This document shows positions 16,594 to 25,248 of a stretch of 30,614 nucleotides of DNA, one piece after another. The translations under genes and the position numbers were made by a program. The notes beneath the pieces are model-generated. The model was not told the origin of the DNA. It worked only from the letters and a program-made list of their open reading frames with translations, and ran no database searches. Numbering within the stretch: the first letter of the stretch is position 1; every line of letters begins with the position of its first letter. This DNA comes from Prasinococcaceae sp. CCMP 1430 (Eukaryota; Prasinodermophyta; Palmophyllophyceae; Prasinococcales; Prasinococcaceae): NCBI GenBank assembly GCA_013416795.1, contig RQSC01000974.1:57002-87615 (forward strand). The letters run 5' to 3'.

Positions 16594-17853
16594 TCAGCAA
16601 ACGCCATCCCTGGGTAGCCACGTCGGCCAAGGCGGCAGCGCGAGCGGAAGAGGCGCATCTTCGGATCGTTCGAGGTTGTGCGCTCTCCCTGCGTGCCACA
16701 AAGTTCGCCCGCCGCCGTGGCCACCACCGCACGGTCGGACGCGACCTCCTGGAAGCGAGCGGAGAACTTTGCTCACCATCGCCGCCTCCGCCTCCTTGCC
16801 GGGAAGCTCATGGAAGCGCACTTCCACTGCCGTGCCGCCTTGTGTTGGCAGGTGGTCGGCCATGCGACGGGCTATCGCTGCCAGCGCTTGCGCCGGGTCG
16901 CCCCTGCGCACAACAAGCCCGCCTCCACGCGCTCTCAAGTCCGCGCGCAGCGCTTCTACACCCTCGACCTCAATGTCACCTCCGTCCTCCACAACCAACA
17001 CGCTCACCAACGCACAGACACGCGGACGGCCACGGTCGCTGCCTAGGTCAGCGTACAGAGCGTTGTCTTCGCATGAGCCAAGCGGACTTCGATGCCACGC
17101 GAGCACTGCTCTCGACGGCAGCGGTGACTGCGGGAGTGTCATTGTGGCCTCTGATTCGTGTGTTGCGGCCGCCGCCTCGGCCCCTTCGCTCGCCAGCGAG
17201 CGGAAGACAAGAGACGCACGCGGCGCAGTCGTGCGCGGCGCCTCTGCCGCCAACACAGCGTGCCTCCACACATCCGCCGCCGTGCCGTCGACGACCAGCG
17301 CGGATCTGGGCTCCAACACAAGCTCCTTGTACGCGCCCCCGTCGGATTCGTCTCTCACGCCTCCCTGGCCGTCGGCCACAAGCGCCTCGCCAAAGGCCAC
17401 ACGCGCCGCCGCGGGCCCCAGGCTAACGACCGCGAACGGCCTGGCGAAGGCGCGCGAGTCGATGTGCGGCGGAAGCCAGTTGCTGCCTTCGTACATGTTA
17501 ACGGAGCACGCCGTCGGGTGGGAGGGAAGGAGGCCTCTGGCGTGCAGCGCCTCCGCAATGTCCGCCATCGCCGGCGGCAAGGAAGGCATGCCGCGCGCCT
17601 CCACGCGGTTGGCGTGCACGCGCGCACCGTAGCACAGCTGCTCGCGCCCCTGCCCCCTCCGTGCCATCGCCGGCGGCGGCGGCGCGTAGCACCCCGACGG
17701 AAGGCCGCCCGCACGGCCCGCACACAGGGCGGCGCTCGCCTCGGCACTCGCACGCTCGCATAGCGCGGCGCTAAGGAACTCCTCCACCAGCAGCAGCCCC
17801 TCTGGGCCGGGCTGGCGGAAGGGCTGGCCGCCGGCGACGACGCCCACGCCCAT
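16594..17853 (-). CDS. ALKBH9/10-type 2-oxoglutarate/Fe(II) oxygenase fused to a photolyase/cryptochrome-like N-terminal domain
   Basis: The ATG at 17853 (context GCCATGG) gives 419 residues in one uninterrupted frame; the frame extends to an ATG at 18024, but that part looks non-coding. Residues about 15-222 match plant ALKBH9/10, the relatives of the RNA m6A eraser ALKBH5: ACSVNMYEGSNWLPPHIDSR with iron ligands H130 and D132, RPFAVVSLG, DVWRHAVL with H198, and R212/R218 in the RASLVFR segment that should bind 2-oxoglutarate. From residue 248 the protein resembles the alpha/beta antenna domain of photolyases and cryptochromes: AVLAWHRSPLGSCEDNAL, LVSVLVVED, VEALRADLRARGGGLVVRRG, RFHE, and weakly TLWH...ED...LPPW. 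The FAD-binding domain is absent. A possible GTGAGC donor at 16776 leaves the last 60 residues open. The gene is divergent from the S49 peptidase gene. The ALKBH call is strong; the photolyase-domain call is good but needs a profile search. Confidence 0.78.
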   Translation of the reverse strand: MGVGVVAGGQPFRQPGPEGLLLVEEFLSAALCERASAEASAALCAGRAGGLPSGCYAPPPPAMARRGQGREQLCYGARVHANRVEARGMPSLPPAMADIAEALHARGLLPSHPTACSVNMYEGSNWLPPHIDSRAFARPFAVVSLGPAAARVAFGEALVADGQGGVRDESDGGAYKELVLEPRSALVVDGTAADVWRHAVLAAEAPRTTAPRASLVFRSLASEGAEAAAATHESEATMTLPQSPLPSRAVLAWHRSPLGSCEDNALYADLGSDRGRPRVCALVSVLVVEDGGDIEVEGVEALRADLRARGGGLVVRRGDPAQALAAIARRMADHLPTQGGTAVEVRFHELPGKEAEAAMVSKVLRSLPGGRVRPCGGGHGGGRTLWHAGRAHNLERSEDAPLPLALPPWPTWLPRDGVC

Positions 17854-18047
17854 GGCCGCGCGCGCGAGGTGCCCGTCGCCCTCCCGCCAGCAAGGCCCTC
17901 GAACCTGCCGCCGCGCACGCGCTTGACCAACCCCTCCTCGGTGAGCTCCAGAGGTCGCAGCGCACGCCGCCGCCCGCCGCAACGCCGCCGCGCGCGCGCG
18001 CGCGCGCGAACCCTGATAAACCATCACCCTAATAATGACCCAACCAT

Positions 18048-18074
18048 AACCCTAAACCCTAACCCTAACCCCCA
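18048..18074. repeat. Telomere-like CCCTAA(A) tract
   Basis: AACCCTAAACCCTAACCC and following bases contain mixed seven- and six-base telomere-type units. The tract is only about 27 bases and lies between two genes, so it is an interstitial tract or a telo-box-like promoter site, not a chromosome end. Confidence 0.75.
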
Positions 18075-18121
18075 ATTTTTTGGCCATGTTTTGGCTCGAC
18101 ACCGGCGTACATCCCAGAAAT

Positions 18122-18159
18122 ACTCGGGCCGGCGCCGGGGGGGGGGGGTGAGCCCGAGT
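18122..18159. repeat. Hairpin with G-run loop
   Basis: ACTCGGGC (18122-18129) pairs with GCCCGAGT (18152-18159). The loop contains a run of about 12 G, which could form a quadruplex with flanking G tracts. Confidence 0.65.
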
Positions 18160-18266
18160 CAGCAGCGCAATGCCGGGGTACAACGCGCGCGCGTGGCGAC
18201 CTACGGGGGTGCGAGTCTCAGCCCCGGTTGGTACACTGTACCTCCCGGGTGTGTCGTGGCCGACCG

Positions 18267-18274
18267 TATTTAAA
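18267..18274 (+). promoter_or_regulatory. TATA-like TATTTAAA upstream of S49 peptidase gene
   Basis: TATTTAAA about 195 bases before the ATG at 18470, in an AT-richer patch that continues to 18310. Proposed from sequence only. Confidence 0.3.
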
Positions 18275-18469
18275 CCGAACGAGTCCCAAGTAAAATTCCA
18301 TTCCATTTCCACCCCCCAACGCGGGCGCGATTTGTTCGGCGGCGGCGGCGCGGGAGAGGGAGCAGCGGGCGCGAGCTGCTCCGTGTTGCCGGCACAGGGG
18401 GCCCGGCGCCACTGCAGCGGCGCGGCGCGGCAGTTGCGCGACGGCGGCGGCGGTGCGCGCACCGCCGGC

Positions 18470-19708
18470 ATGGCGCTCACCGCTGCCGCGCTCGCCGCGG
18501 GCGCGCGCCGCGCCTTCGGCGGTATGGTGGGCACGCCTCGAGCGCACGTCGCCGTTGTGCCCGTGGAGGGCGTCATTCAGCCAGGCAGCCGGACGGGCGC
18601 ATCGCCCAACGCCGACTCGCTGCGGGCGCCACTCGAGCGCGCGTTCTCCACCAGCGGCGTGAGGGCGGTGTGCTTGATGATAAACTCTCCCGGGGGGTCG
18701 CCGGTGCAGGCGAGCCGCCTCTTCCACGAGCTGCGCACGCTGTCTACCTGGCACGGCGTGCCTACCTTCGCCTTCGTGCAAGATCTGTGTGCAAGCGGCG
18801 CCTATTACGTCGCGTGCGCTTGCGATTCCATCTACGTGGGTACGCCGTCGCTGCCCCTCAACAACCACCTCAAGCGCAGTCCGATGAGCGCACGGCACTA
18901 GTCAGCTGCCGCACGCGCTAACTCTCGCGGCGCGCGCTAACATTCTCTGTCCCTCACTGACGAGCGACCCTCAGACAGGAGCAGTTTGGTTGGCTCTGTT
19001 GGCGTCATCGCCACGCCAGGCTTTGGCTTTGGCTTCGACAAGGTGCTCGAAAGGCTGGGCGTCGAGAGGCGGCGATACGTGGCGGGCGAGCGCAAGGCCG
19101 AGCTCATGGACCCCTTCTCGCCAGCGGAGCCTGAGGCAGTACAGAGGTTGCTCGAACTGCAGCGCGAGCTGCACGACGTCTTCAAGGACGTCGTGCGCGA
19201 GCGACGGGGCCGCGCGCTCGCCGCAGCTGAGACACCTGAGGAGGTGTGGGCTGACGGTGAGGTCTTCGCCGGGGATCACGCCGTGCGAATCGGCTTGGCA
19301 GACGATGTCGGAGGGATGCACGCGACGATGCGCAGTTTTTTTGGTGACGGCATTGAGTTTCGCACGTACGAGCGGCGCCCGCCGCGGTTGTCAGACTTCA
19401 TCGGCGCGTCAGCTGCTGGCGTCAGCAGAGACTTGGAGGACGCACCGGCGCCAGCACTACCGGCGGGACCGCACCTGTGGGGAGGGGCGCAGCAGGCCGT
19501 GGCGCGCGCCTTGGCAGCGGACCACGCGCGCGATGTTTTCTCAGGCGCATCAGCTGTGACGCTGTGCCTGCCTGTGTCTGCATGCGTGTCGCCTCTGGCA
19601 CAGCTCGCACATGCTGCGTGCCAGGATGGCATATTAGCGCACTGGGGAGGTGCGTGGGACTCGCAGTGGGAAGTGTTCGCATCGTCATGGCAAGACACGT
19701 ACGAGTGA
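18470..19708 (+). CDS. S49 family serine peptidase (SppA/SohB-like)
   Basis: Exons 18470-18839 and 18975-19708 give 367 residues. The intron 18840-18974 runs GTACGC to TCAG in phase 1. The join makes CDSIYVDRSSLVGSVGVI, which is the conserved S49 strand, and confirms the splice. Seen: NSPGGS (72-77), the catalytic Ser109 in CASGAYYVA, and the general base Lys164 in AGERKAELMDPF followed by LELQRELHDVF, as in the SohB-like form with a single S49 domain. The C-terminal 130 residues are not recognised. S49 peptidases cleave within or near membranes, removing signal peptides; the plant SppA acts in the thylakoid. The N-terminus is short and Ala/Arg-rich and could be an organelle-targeting stretch, but this is unproven. 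The gene is divergent from the ALKBH fusion and convergent with ALG7. Confidence 0.9.
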
Positions 19709-19969
19709 TGTTTGCCGGCAGTCCCGCCTCCGAGCATCCCGGAGCCTCGAAGCTTTGCATTAGGCAGTGAATGTATAGTCGCGACGCTTGCACGAGGTGC
19801 GGTGCACAGTGCAACGGCGCACGCGAAGCTTCTTCTACAGTAGACTAGTAAGCGTGGAGCAAGCGAGGTTGCAAAATGCCGTGACACGCCCCACCGCGCA
19901 GCCGCAGAAGCAAACCAGGTGGGACTTTGTGCTTTAAACTAGTATTATTAGGGGTGCCGCCGTCGCTGC
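19709..19969. other. Convergent 3'-3' spacer
   Basis: No gene. An AT-rich patch (CTTTAAACTAGTATTATTAG near 19932-19951) just beyond the ALG7 stop codon may carry 3'-end signals. No A or T run of 8 or more. Confidence 0.5.
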
Positions 19970-21211
19970 TCAGCTCTTCCAGTAGCCCGTGGACGATAGC
20001 GCTGCCCGCAGGCCGAATGCTCCGACCGCCGCGAGCACCTGGGCCACGATCAGCCGTATACACAGAGCGTTCTCGCCGCAGCTCCCACCCCAGCGCAACG
20101 CGAGGTTGACGAGGTTGCAGTTCATGTGCGCGCTGCCCGTGGGCGACCACAGCTTTGAGTTCACGTCGGTAGGCCGAAGCACGCCCGTCTTCACGTCGAA
20201 GCTCGGCAGCCGGTGCCTCGGACAGGGGAATCCGGGGAGCTTCATGAGCTGCGGCAACGAGTACAGGAAATTGACCACCTGTGGTGCGAAGAACACGAGG
20301 AGGGTCTCGCTGAAGTGGCCCAGTACGCCCGCGACGGCAAAAGTCATGCCCGCGAAGTAAGTGTACGTATCGCCGACGAACACTGTGCTGGGGTACCAGT
20401 TGAACAGCAGCAGCGCGGCGGTCGCGGCATAGAAAGGCCCCATCAAGAACACGCTCAAGAGGTGCGCCTCATAGCGCGCGCCGTCGACTGCCGGGTCGAG
20501 CCACGCCAGGTGCGACAGGTTGAGCACGAGCACCGCTGCCGACATCACGAGGCTCTGGCCTGCCTCGAGGCCGTTGACGCCCGCGTGGATGTTGATGCTG
20601 TTCGTGCAGAAGACGGCCAGCGCTGCTATGTACACCAGATACAACGGCCCCAACTCAAGCAGCTCAGGCAGCGCTCCGCCCGCCTGCGCGCCGCCCAGGC
20701 CCACCCAGCGCATGGCCGCGCCCGCCGCGGGCCGCAGCACGTGGGGGATGACGACCGCGGTGTGTCCCTTGTACGCGCCCAGCAGCGGCATCGCGCCGAC
20801 GAACGGCAGCGCGAGCTTGTACCTCCAGGGGATGTCCAGCATGTCGTCCACGAAGCCCAGCAGCAGCATGAAGCACACGCACAGCAGCGCGGCGTTGTAC
20901 TCGACCTGCCACGAGGCGTCCCCCACGCCATCGAGGCCCTCGGGCAGCGCCTGTTGCAGCGCGATCGTCGCGGCGAGCCACACCATGCCGCACACCAGCC
21001 CGAGCGATTCGGGCACGGGAACGGCGCCTCCGGGCGTACCGCGCTTGTTTATGTCCTTGCCGCAGTTGCCCTTGCGCTGCATGTACTCCATACACACCGG
21101 GATGCCGCGCCAGGTGGCGTAGAGCGCGAACGCCGACGCCGCCGCGCACATAGCGAGCGCGCGGCGCGTCGCCGCGTCGCCCACCGCCGCGGCACACGCG
21201 GCGAATCGCAT
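19970..21211 (-). CDS. ALG7: UDP-GlcNAc:dolichyl-phosphate GlcNAc-1-phosphate transferase
   Basis: The ATG at 21211 gives 413 residues, the usual DPAGT1/ALG7 size. The open frame runs further 5' but that part is low-complexity and contains homopolymers. The protein is polytopic with about ten hydrophobic segments. Diagnostic motifs: GKDINKRGTPGGAVPVPESLG (split across 51-71), LGFVDDMLDIPWRYK with D122/D123 for metal, CTNSINIHAGVNGLEAGQS (202-220), FVGDTYTYFAGM and CPRHRLPSF. The enzyme makes dolichyl-PP-GlcNAc on the cytosolic face of the ER, the first step of N-glycan assembly, and is the tunicamycin target. No intron is seen. It converges on the S49 gene and is divergent from HisG. Confidence 0.94.
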   Translation of the reverse strand: MRFAACAAAVGDAATRRALAMCAAASAFALYATWRGIPVCMEYMQRKGNCGKDINKRGTPGGAVPVPESLGLVCGMVWLAATIALQQALPEGLDGVGDASWQVEYNAALLCVCFMLLLGFVDDMLDIPWRYKLALPFVGAMPLLGAYKGHTAVVIPHVLRPAAGAAMRWVGLGGAQAGGALPELLELGPLYLVYIAALAVFCTNSINIHAGVNGLEAGQSLVMSAAVLVLNLSHLAWLDPAVDGARYEAHLLSVFLMGPFYAATAALLLFNWYPSTVFVGDTYTYFAGMTFAVAGVLGHFSETLLVFFAPQVVNFLYSLPQLMKLPGFPCPRHRLPSFDVKTGVLRPTDVNSKLWSPTGSAHMNCNLVNLALRWGGSCGENALCIRLIVAQVLAAVGAFGLRAALSSTGYWKS

Positions 21212-22663
21212 CGCCTGGGCAGCCGCCGCGCCCGCGCGCCCGCGCAGGTGTGCGGCGGCGCGCCCGCACGCCTGTGAGGGGGACGTCGACGCGCCAAGGT
21301 GTGTTCGAATCAGCGGCCGCGCTTTCGGAAAGGCGCGCGCTCCGCAAAGCGAGCTTTTGCCGAGGAGCGCGGCGCCATCAAACGGGGACGCAACGACGCC
21401 CACACCGCTCCGAGAAATCCGCCCCCCCCCCGGCGGGGGCCGGCCGCGGCCGCAGGCGTGGGTTGGTTGGGGTTGGGTTGCTTTTTTTTTTTTTCCGCCC
21501 CGCTGCTTTGTTGAGTGCGTTTGAAGGCGAGGAAGCCACCGCACCCCCCTGCGAAGATTTTTTGTTGGCACTTGCATGGCATTGCCCCCAACAACCAATT
21601 GGGAATCGGCGGAATGCCCCACACCCAACCGAACGAAATTCCGCTCCGCGCCGGCCGATGCGCGCGCGTGCGTGCGCGCGTGCCCTTTGCGGCTTCAGAG
21701 GGAGATCTTTTTTTTTTTTCCTTCGCGCGCGCGCGCTGAGGTGGCCCCGCGCTGCCCCGTGGGAGCAGGGGGGACGGAGCAGGGCATCGGTGCCACTGGG
21801 AGCGCGCGCGCGCAAACGGGCGTGGGGTGGAGGGAGAGCCCGTGAACACCCGCAGGCGCGCGCGGCACCGCCGAGGGCGCGCGCGCCACCGCTGCTCCCC
21901 TCGAGCGCCCGCAGGCGGCAGCGAGGGGATCGCGCGCCCCGCCGGGGGCGCCCCGGACCCCAACCCCCGCCCGCGTCGCCCGCGTTCGAAACGGCCTCCG
22001 AGGCGATGCGCGAGCAGACCCTCTCACACGTTTCACCGCAAACATCGGTGCGCGACACCCCCGATCCGCACCGGGCCCCGATCGCGGCGCCGCGCGAGCC
22101 GGCGGAGGACGCAAAAAAAAAAAACGCTCCTCCGTGCGTTTCGACGTGGAATTCGGGGGGCGGTTTTCCTTTTCCGTCGGAAAACCCGCGGGGTCGGAAA
22201 AAAAACGCGCGGCGCCGTTCCCCGGGGCGACGGGCGCGCGCGTTCGGAACCGCGCTTTGATCTGGTTTTCGTGACGGCAATCCGTCGAATGCGATCCTTT
22301 TCAGCTTGAAATGTGCGGATGCGCAGCGCGGCGGTTTTGCGTTTTCCCGTGTGTTTCCGCGGGTTTCGCGGCGAGCGGAGCGGGATTTCCCGATTCCGTC
22401 GATTTGGCGGCGGCTGCGTGGGCGGTGCGCAGGCGCCGGCCGGCTGCAGCGGGCGGCAGGTGGTGGGGTGGGTTGGGTGTGGTGTGTGTGTGTGGGGGGT
22501 GGCGTGCGTTTAAGGCGCCGAGCCACTCGCGCGTCGGCGACCCGCGGCCCCCGCCGCGCCCTTGCACCCCCGCGGCGCCCCACTTCCCGTCCCGAGCCAT
22601 GGCGGCGGCCGCGCGGGGAGCGCGGCCGCCCGCTGCGGCGCGCTGCACTCGGCGCCCGCGCAG
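21212..22663. promoter_or_regulatory. Divergent 5' region between ALG7 and HisG
   Basis: It contains T13 (21482-21494), T12 (21708-21719), A12 (22113-22124) and A8 (22198-22205), CG runs, a GGTTTTCC/GGAAAACC hairpin at 22162-22186 and a TG-rich simple repeat near 22463-22500. The first HisG exon, carrying the start codon and probably a plastid transit peptide, should be here but is not identified. Confidence 0.5.
22162..22186. repeat. 8-bp inverted repeat GGTTTTCC / GGAAAACC
   Basis: Perfect arms separated by a 9-base loop, in the divergent promoter region about 500 bases before the first recognisable HisG codons. Confidence 0.65.
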
Positions 22664-24084
22664 GCGGCCGTGTCGGGCGCGTACGTCGAGCGCACCAACA
22701 TCCGACTGGGGCTGCCGTCCAAGGGGCGCATGTCGGAGGACACCATGGAGCTGCTCGCCAACTGCCAGCTCAAGGTCAAGAAGCCCAACCCGCGCCAGTA
22801 CGTCGCCAACATGAACAACCTGCCGCAGGTGCGTGAGCGCCGCCGCCACCGCCAGCGCCGGCCAGCGCGAGGGAGAAGCGGGGAGAGAGTGCGGGAGGGG
22901 ACGAGAATGGCTGTACGCGAACGAGCGCGTGCGCGCGGCTGCGGACGCCGCGACGCACGGTGTGCCGAGCTCAGCTGGCACGGCGCGGCACGGCACGGCC
23001 TTGCATTGCGCTGCGCGACGCTGACGCTGACGCTGACACGCGCTCGGCGGCCACGCGGTCCGCGCGTCGCGCTCTGCAGGTCGAGGTGTGGTTCCAGCGC
23101 GCGACCGACGTGGTGCGCAAGATGGTAGCGCGCGACATTGACATCGGCATCGTCGGCTACGACATGCTCGAGGAGATCGCCGGCGAGCAGATGGACGATC
23201 TGGTCGTCGTTCACGACGCGCTGGAGTTCGGAGGGTGCCACCTCGCCCTGGCGGTGCCCGTGAGCGGGCAGTTCGCTGAGGTGCGCGCGCGCGCGCGCCG
23301 CTGCGCGCGTCACGCCGGTGCTGCGAGGTGCCCCTCAACCGCGCTCGCGCGGCCAACACGCTGACGCCGCCGCCGCCGCGCCCGCCTCTTGCTGCCGGTC
23401 GCGCCCCTGCAGGTGAACTCCGTGGCGGACCTGGCGGCGATGGGCTGGTCGGAGGAGCGCCCGCTGCGCGTGATCACGGGGTACACGGGGCTGGCGAAGC
23501 GCTTCTTCACTGCCGAGAACGGCTTCCCGCACGTGGTGGTCTCCACGGCCGACGGCGCCCTGGAGGCCGCTCCGGCTATGGGCACCGCCGACATGATCCT
23601 CGACCTGGTGTCCACCGGCGTGACGCTGCGCGAGAACAACCTCAAGCAGATCGAGGGCGGCACGCTCATGGAGAGCCAGGGCTGCCTCGTGGCCAACCGC
23701 AAGGCCATCACCGAGAGGCCCGAGGTGCTCCAGGTCGCCAAGGAGATGCTCGAGAGGCTCGAGGCGCACCTCGCCGCCAAGTCGCAGTATGAGGTCACCG
23801 CGAACATTCGCGCCGCGTCCAAGGCCGAGTGCGCCCAGGCAATCTTCAACAAAACGCAGCACGGCGGGCTCCAGGGGCCCACTATTAACGACGTTTACAC
23901 ACGCGGGGGGGAGAAGTACGTCGCTGCCACCGTCATGGTGCCGGCCACGGAGCTGTACGACTCTATCCGCGAGCTTCGCTCCATCGGCGGCAGCGGCATC
24001 ATCGTGAAGCCTGTGACGTACATCTTCGACGAGGAGCCGCTGCGCTGGCGCAAGCTGCTCGAGGAGCTCGGCATCGATGAGTAG
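22664..24084 (+). CDS. HisG: ATP phosphoribosyltransferase (histidine biosynthesis step 1), start not resolved
   Basis: Exons: about 22664-22828, 23080-23280 and 23413-24084. Introns 22829-23079 (GTGCGT..GCAG) and 23281-23412 (GTGCGC..GCAG) are both phase 0, and joining restores continuous HisG sequence (NNLPQ-VEVWFQRATD; SGQFAE-VNSVADL). Motifs: IRLGLPSKGRM at the N-terminus, RDIDIGIVGYDMLEE, VITGYTGLAKRFF, the PRPP-site stretch ADMILDLVSTGVTLRENN, and a C-terminal regulatory domain (TANIRAASKAECAQAI, GLQGPTI), so this is the long, histidine-inhibitable form. The enzyme joins ATP and PRPP; in algae and plants it sits in the plastid. The ATG at 22599 is in a different frame from the HisG codons and no donor lies between, so the true start must come from an upstream exon (acceptor CGCAG ending at 22663) or the region has an indel. 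Confidence 0.9.
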
Positions 24085-24345
24085 GCGGGGAGGCGTGCTC
24101 CAGGGATGGTCGCATCGACGTAATTCACACTACGCGAACCAATGGCGCGAAGGCTGGGCATGCGCTGCTCGCGAGCGCTGCTGCGAGCGCGTGGGGGCAC
24201 TCGGTGTCACGCACGGCGCGCCGCCGCAAGTCGAATACGAACCACCCGACCGAGGTCCGGTCGGCGCAGCGCACTCTGGGCGCGCGCGCGGCGAGGGTGT
24301 CCTCGGCGTCGCGGCAGTGTGGGACAGCGCGGTGGCTCTTACTGG
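24085..24345. other. Convergent 3'-3' spacer between HisG and the small gene
   Basis: No gene and no long homopolymers, as in the other convergent spacers here. Confidence 0.4.
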
Positions 24346-24614
24346 CTAGGCAGCTGCCTCCTTAGGCGCCGGGGGGTACGGATAGAGGGGCTCGTTCTTG
24401 AAGTGCTCGTTGTACCTGCGCGCGGCGATCGAGTGGGTGTCAGCTCAGCACGCGTGAAGGTGCGCAGGCCTACGTGCGCGCACGGGCGACCTTGGCTTCG
24501 CGCGCGCGCGGCGTGCCGCCGCCTCCCGCCTAGCTCTCTCTGGCGCACGTACACGATCCATGGCGCGAGCCCGCACACGAGCGCGCCCTCCGCCGGCTGG
24601 GGCACCGGCGGCAT
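24346..24614 (-). CDS. Small spliced protein with one possible membrane segment, unknown
   Basis: Proposed exons on the minus strand: about 24614-24553 and 24415-24346. The intron 24552-24416 runs GTACGTGCGC to CGCAG in phase 2; the donor is the same ten bases as that of the gamma-CA intron. The second exon reads YNEHFKNEPLYPYPPAPKE then AAA and stop, clearly protein-like and in a frame shared with no other gene; the first ends with PAEGALVCGLAPWIV. From the ATG at 24614 it is about 43 residues. An upstream exon beginning MFFMKAP (ATG at 24682) is possible and would lengthen it. Tiny single-pass mitochondrial or plastid complex subunits look like this, but I recognise no family. The lack of homopolymers on its 3' side and the T runs on its 5' side fit this orientation. 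Confidence 0.45.
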
Positions 24615-24721
24615 GGCGCGGACGTTGAGCTCTGCGGGCGTGGCGCCCGCGGCGGCCGACCAGGAGCCTTCATGAAGAACATGCCGCCACCACACCCAGC
24701 GCGCGCTGGCGCGCCGTCGCC

Positions 24722-24790
24722 CGCGCAGGTCAAAACGCACCCGCGCGGCCCCCACGCGCGGCGCTTAACGCGCAGGTCAAAACGCACCCG
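24722..24790. repeat. 22-bp direct repeat, two copies 47 bp apart
   Basis: CGCAGGTCAAAACGCACCCG, plus two flanking bases, occurs at 24722-24743 and again at 24769-24790 without mismatch, in the 5' flank of the small minus-strand gene. Confidence 0.85.
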
Positions 24791-25248
24791 AATCTCTCCC
24801 CGGCGCCCCAACGGCCACCAACGTTCGGCCGCGGGGCGCGCCTGCGTTTTGATGGCGTTTTTTGAAACCGCTTTTTTTTTGGCTTCGGGGGAGCTGACGC
24901 CAGTGGCCATCCATCCTTTCCTGGGTTAGGGGAAAAACGATTTTTTGAAAAAAAGAGGCGTCGAGGACGCGCGATACCGGAGTTTTGATGGGGTGTTGGG
25001 CGCGAGCCTCGTCTTGTTTCGCCCGAATTTTCGCGCCTTTTTTTTTTTTGAAACGCCCCGGGCGGTGCGCTGCGCGCGCCCCCATCAAACCGCATGCGAC
25101 GCAGACATCCAAAGAATTGAATTCAAACGCGTGCGGCAACGAAAGGACCCTGAATTAAAACCCTTAAAAGCGGAGCACACACCGAAACCTGCGGACGTAC
25201 AGCCGTGGACTACGACTGTCTGGACAGACTGACAGAGGACACACACAC

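Larger units (their letters stand above)
17854..18469. promoter_or_regulatory. Divergent 5' region between the ALKBH fusion and S49 peptidase genes
   Basis: It holds CG dinucleotide runs near 17990-18008, a telomere-like CCCTAA tract, a hairpin around a G run, a TATTTAAA box and a GGTACACTGTACC palindrome at about 18230. Unlike the other divergent regions it has no A or T run of 8 or more (the longest is T7 near 18075). A stretch at 17880-17950 (minus) reads LELTEEGLVKRVRGGRFEGL in another frame and could be an upstream exon of the fusion gene. Confidence 0.45.

Noticed and set aside
16488-16776. Alternative spliced C-terminus of the ALKBH fusion using GTGAGC at 16776
   Set aside because: A frame ending KIAAAGSGKIADNARG could be reached through a CTTTCAG acceptor, but the unspliced frame continues the photolyase-like sequence (VSKVLRSL), so I kept it. 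RNA-seq would decide.
18048-18074. Chromosome end
   Set aside because: The telomere-like tract is very short, mixed in unit and flanked by genes on both sides.
20213-21277. 354-codon plus-strand frame over ALG7
   Set aside because: Antisense to a well-supported membrane enzyme; no motif of its own.
22599-22836. ATG at 22599 as HisG start
   Set aside because: It is out of frame with the HisG codons and gives an Arg/Pro-rich sequence that bypasses IRLGLPSKGRM.
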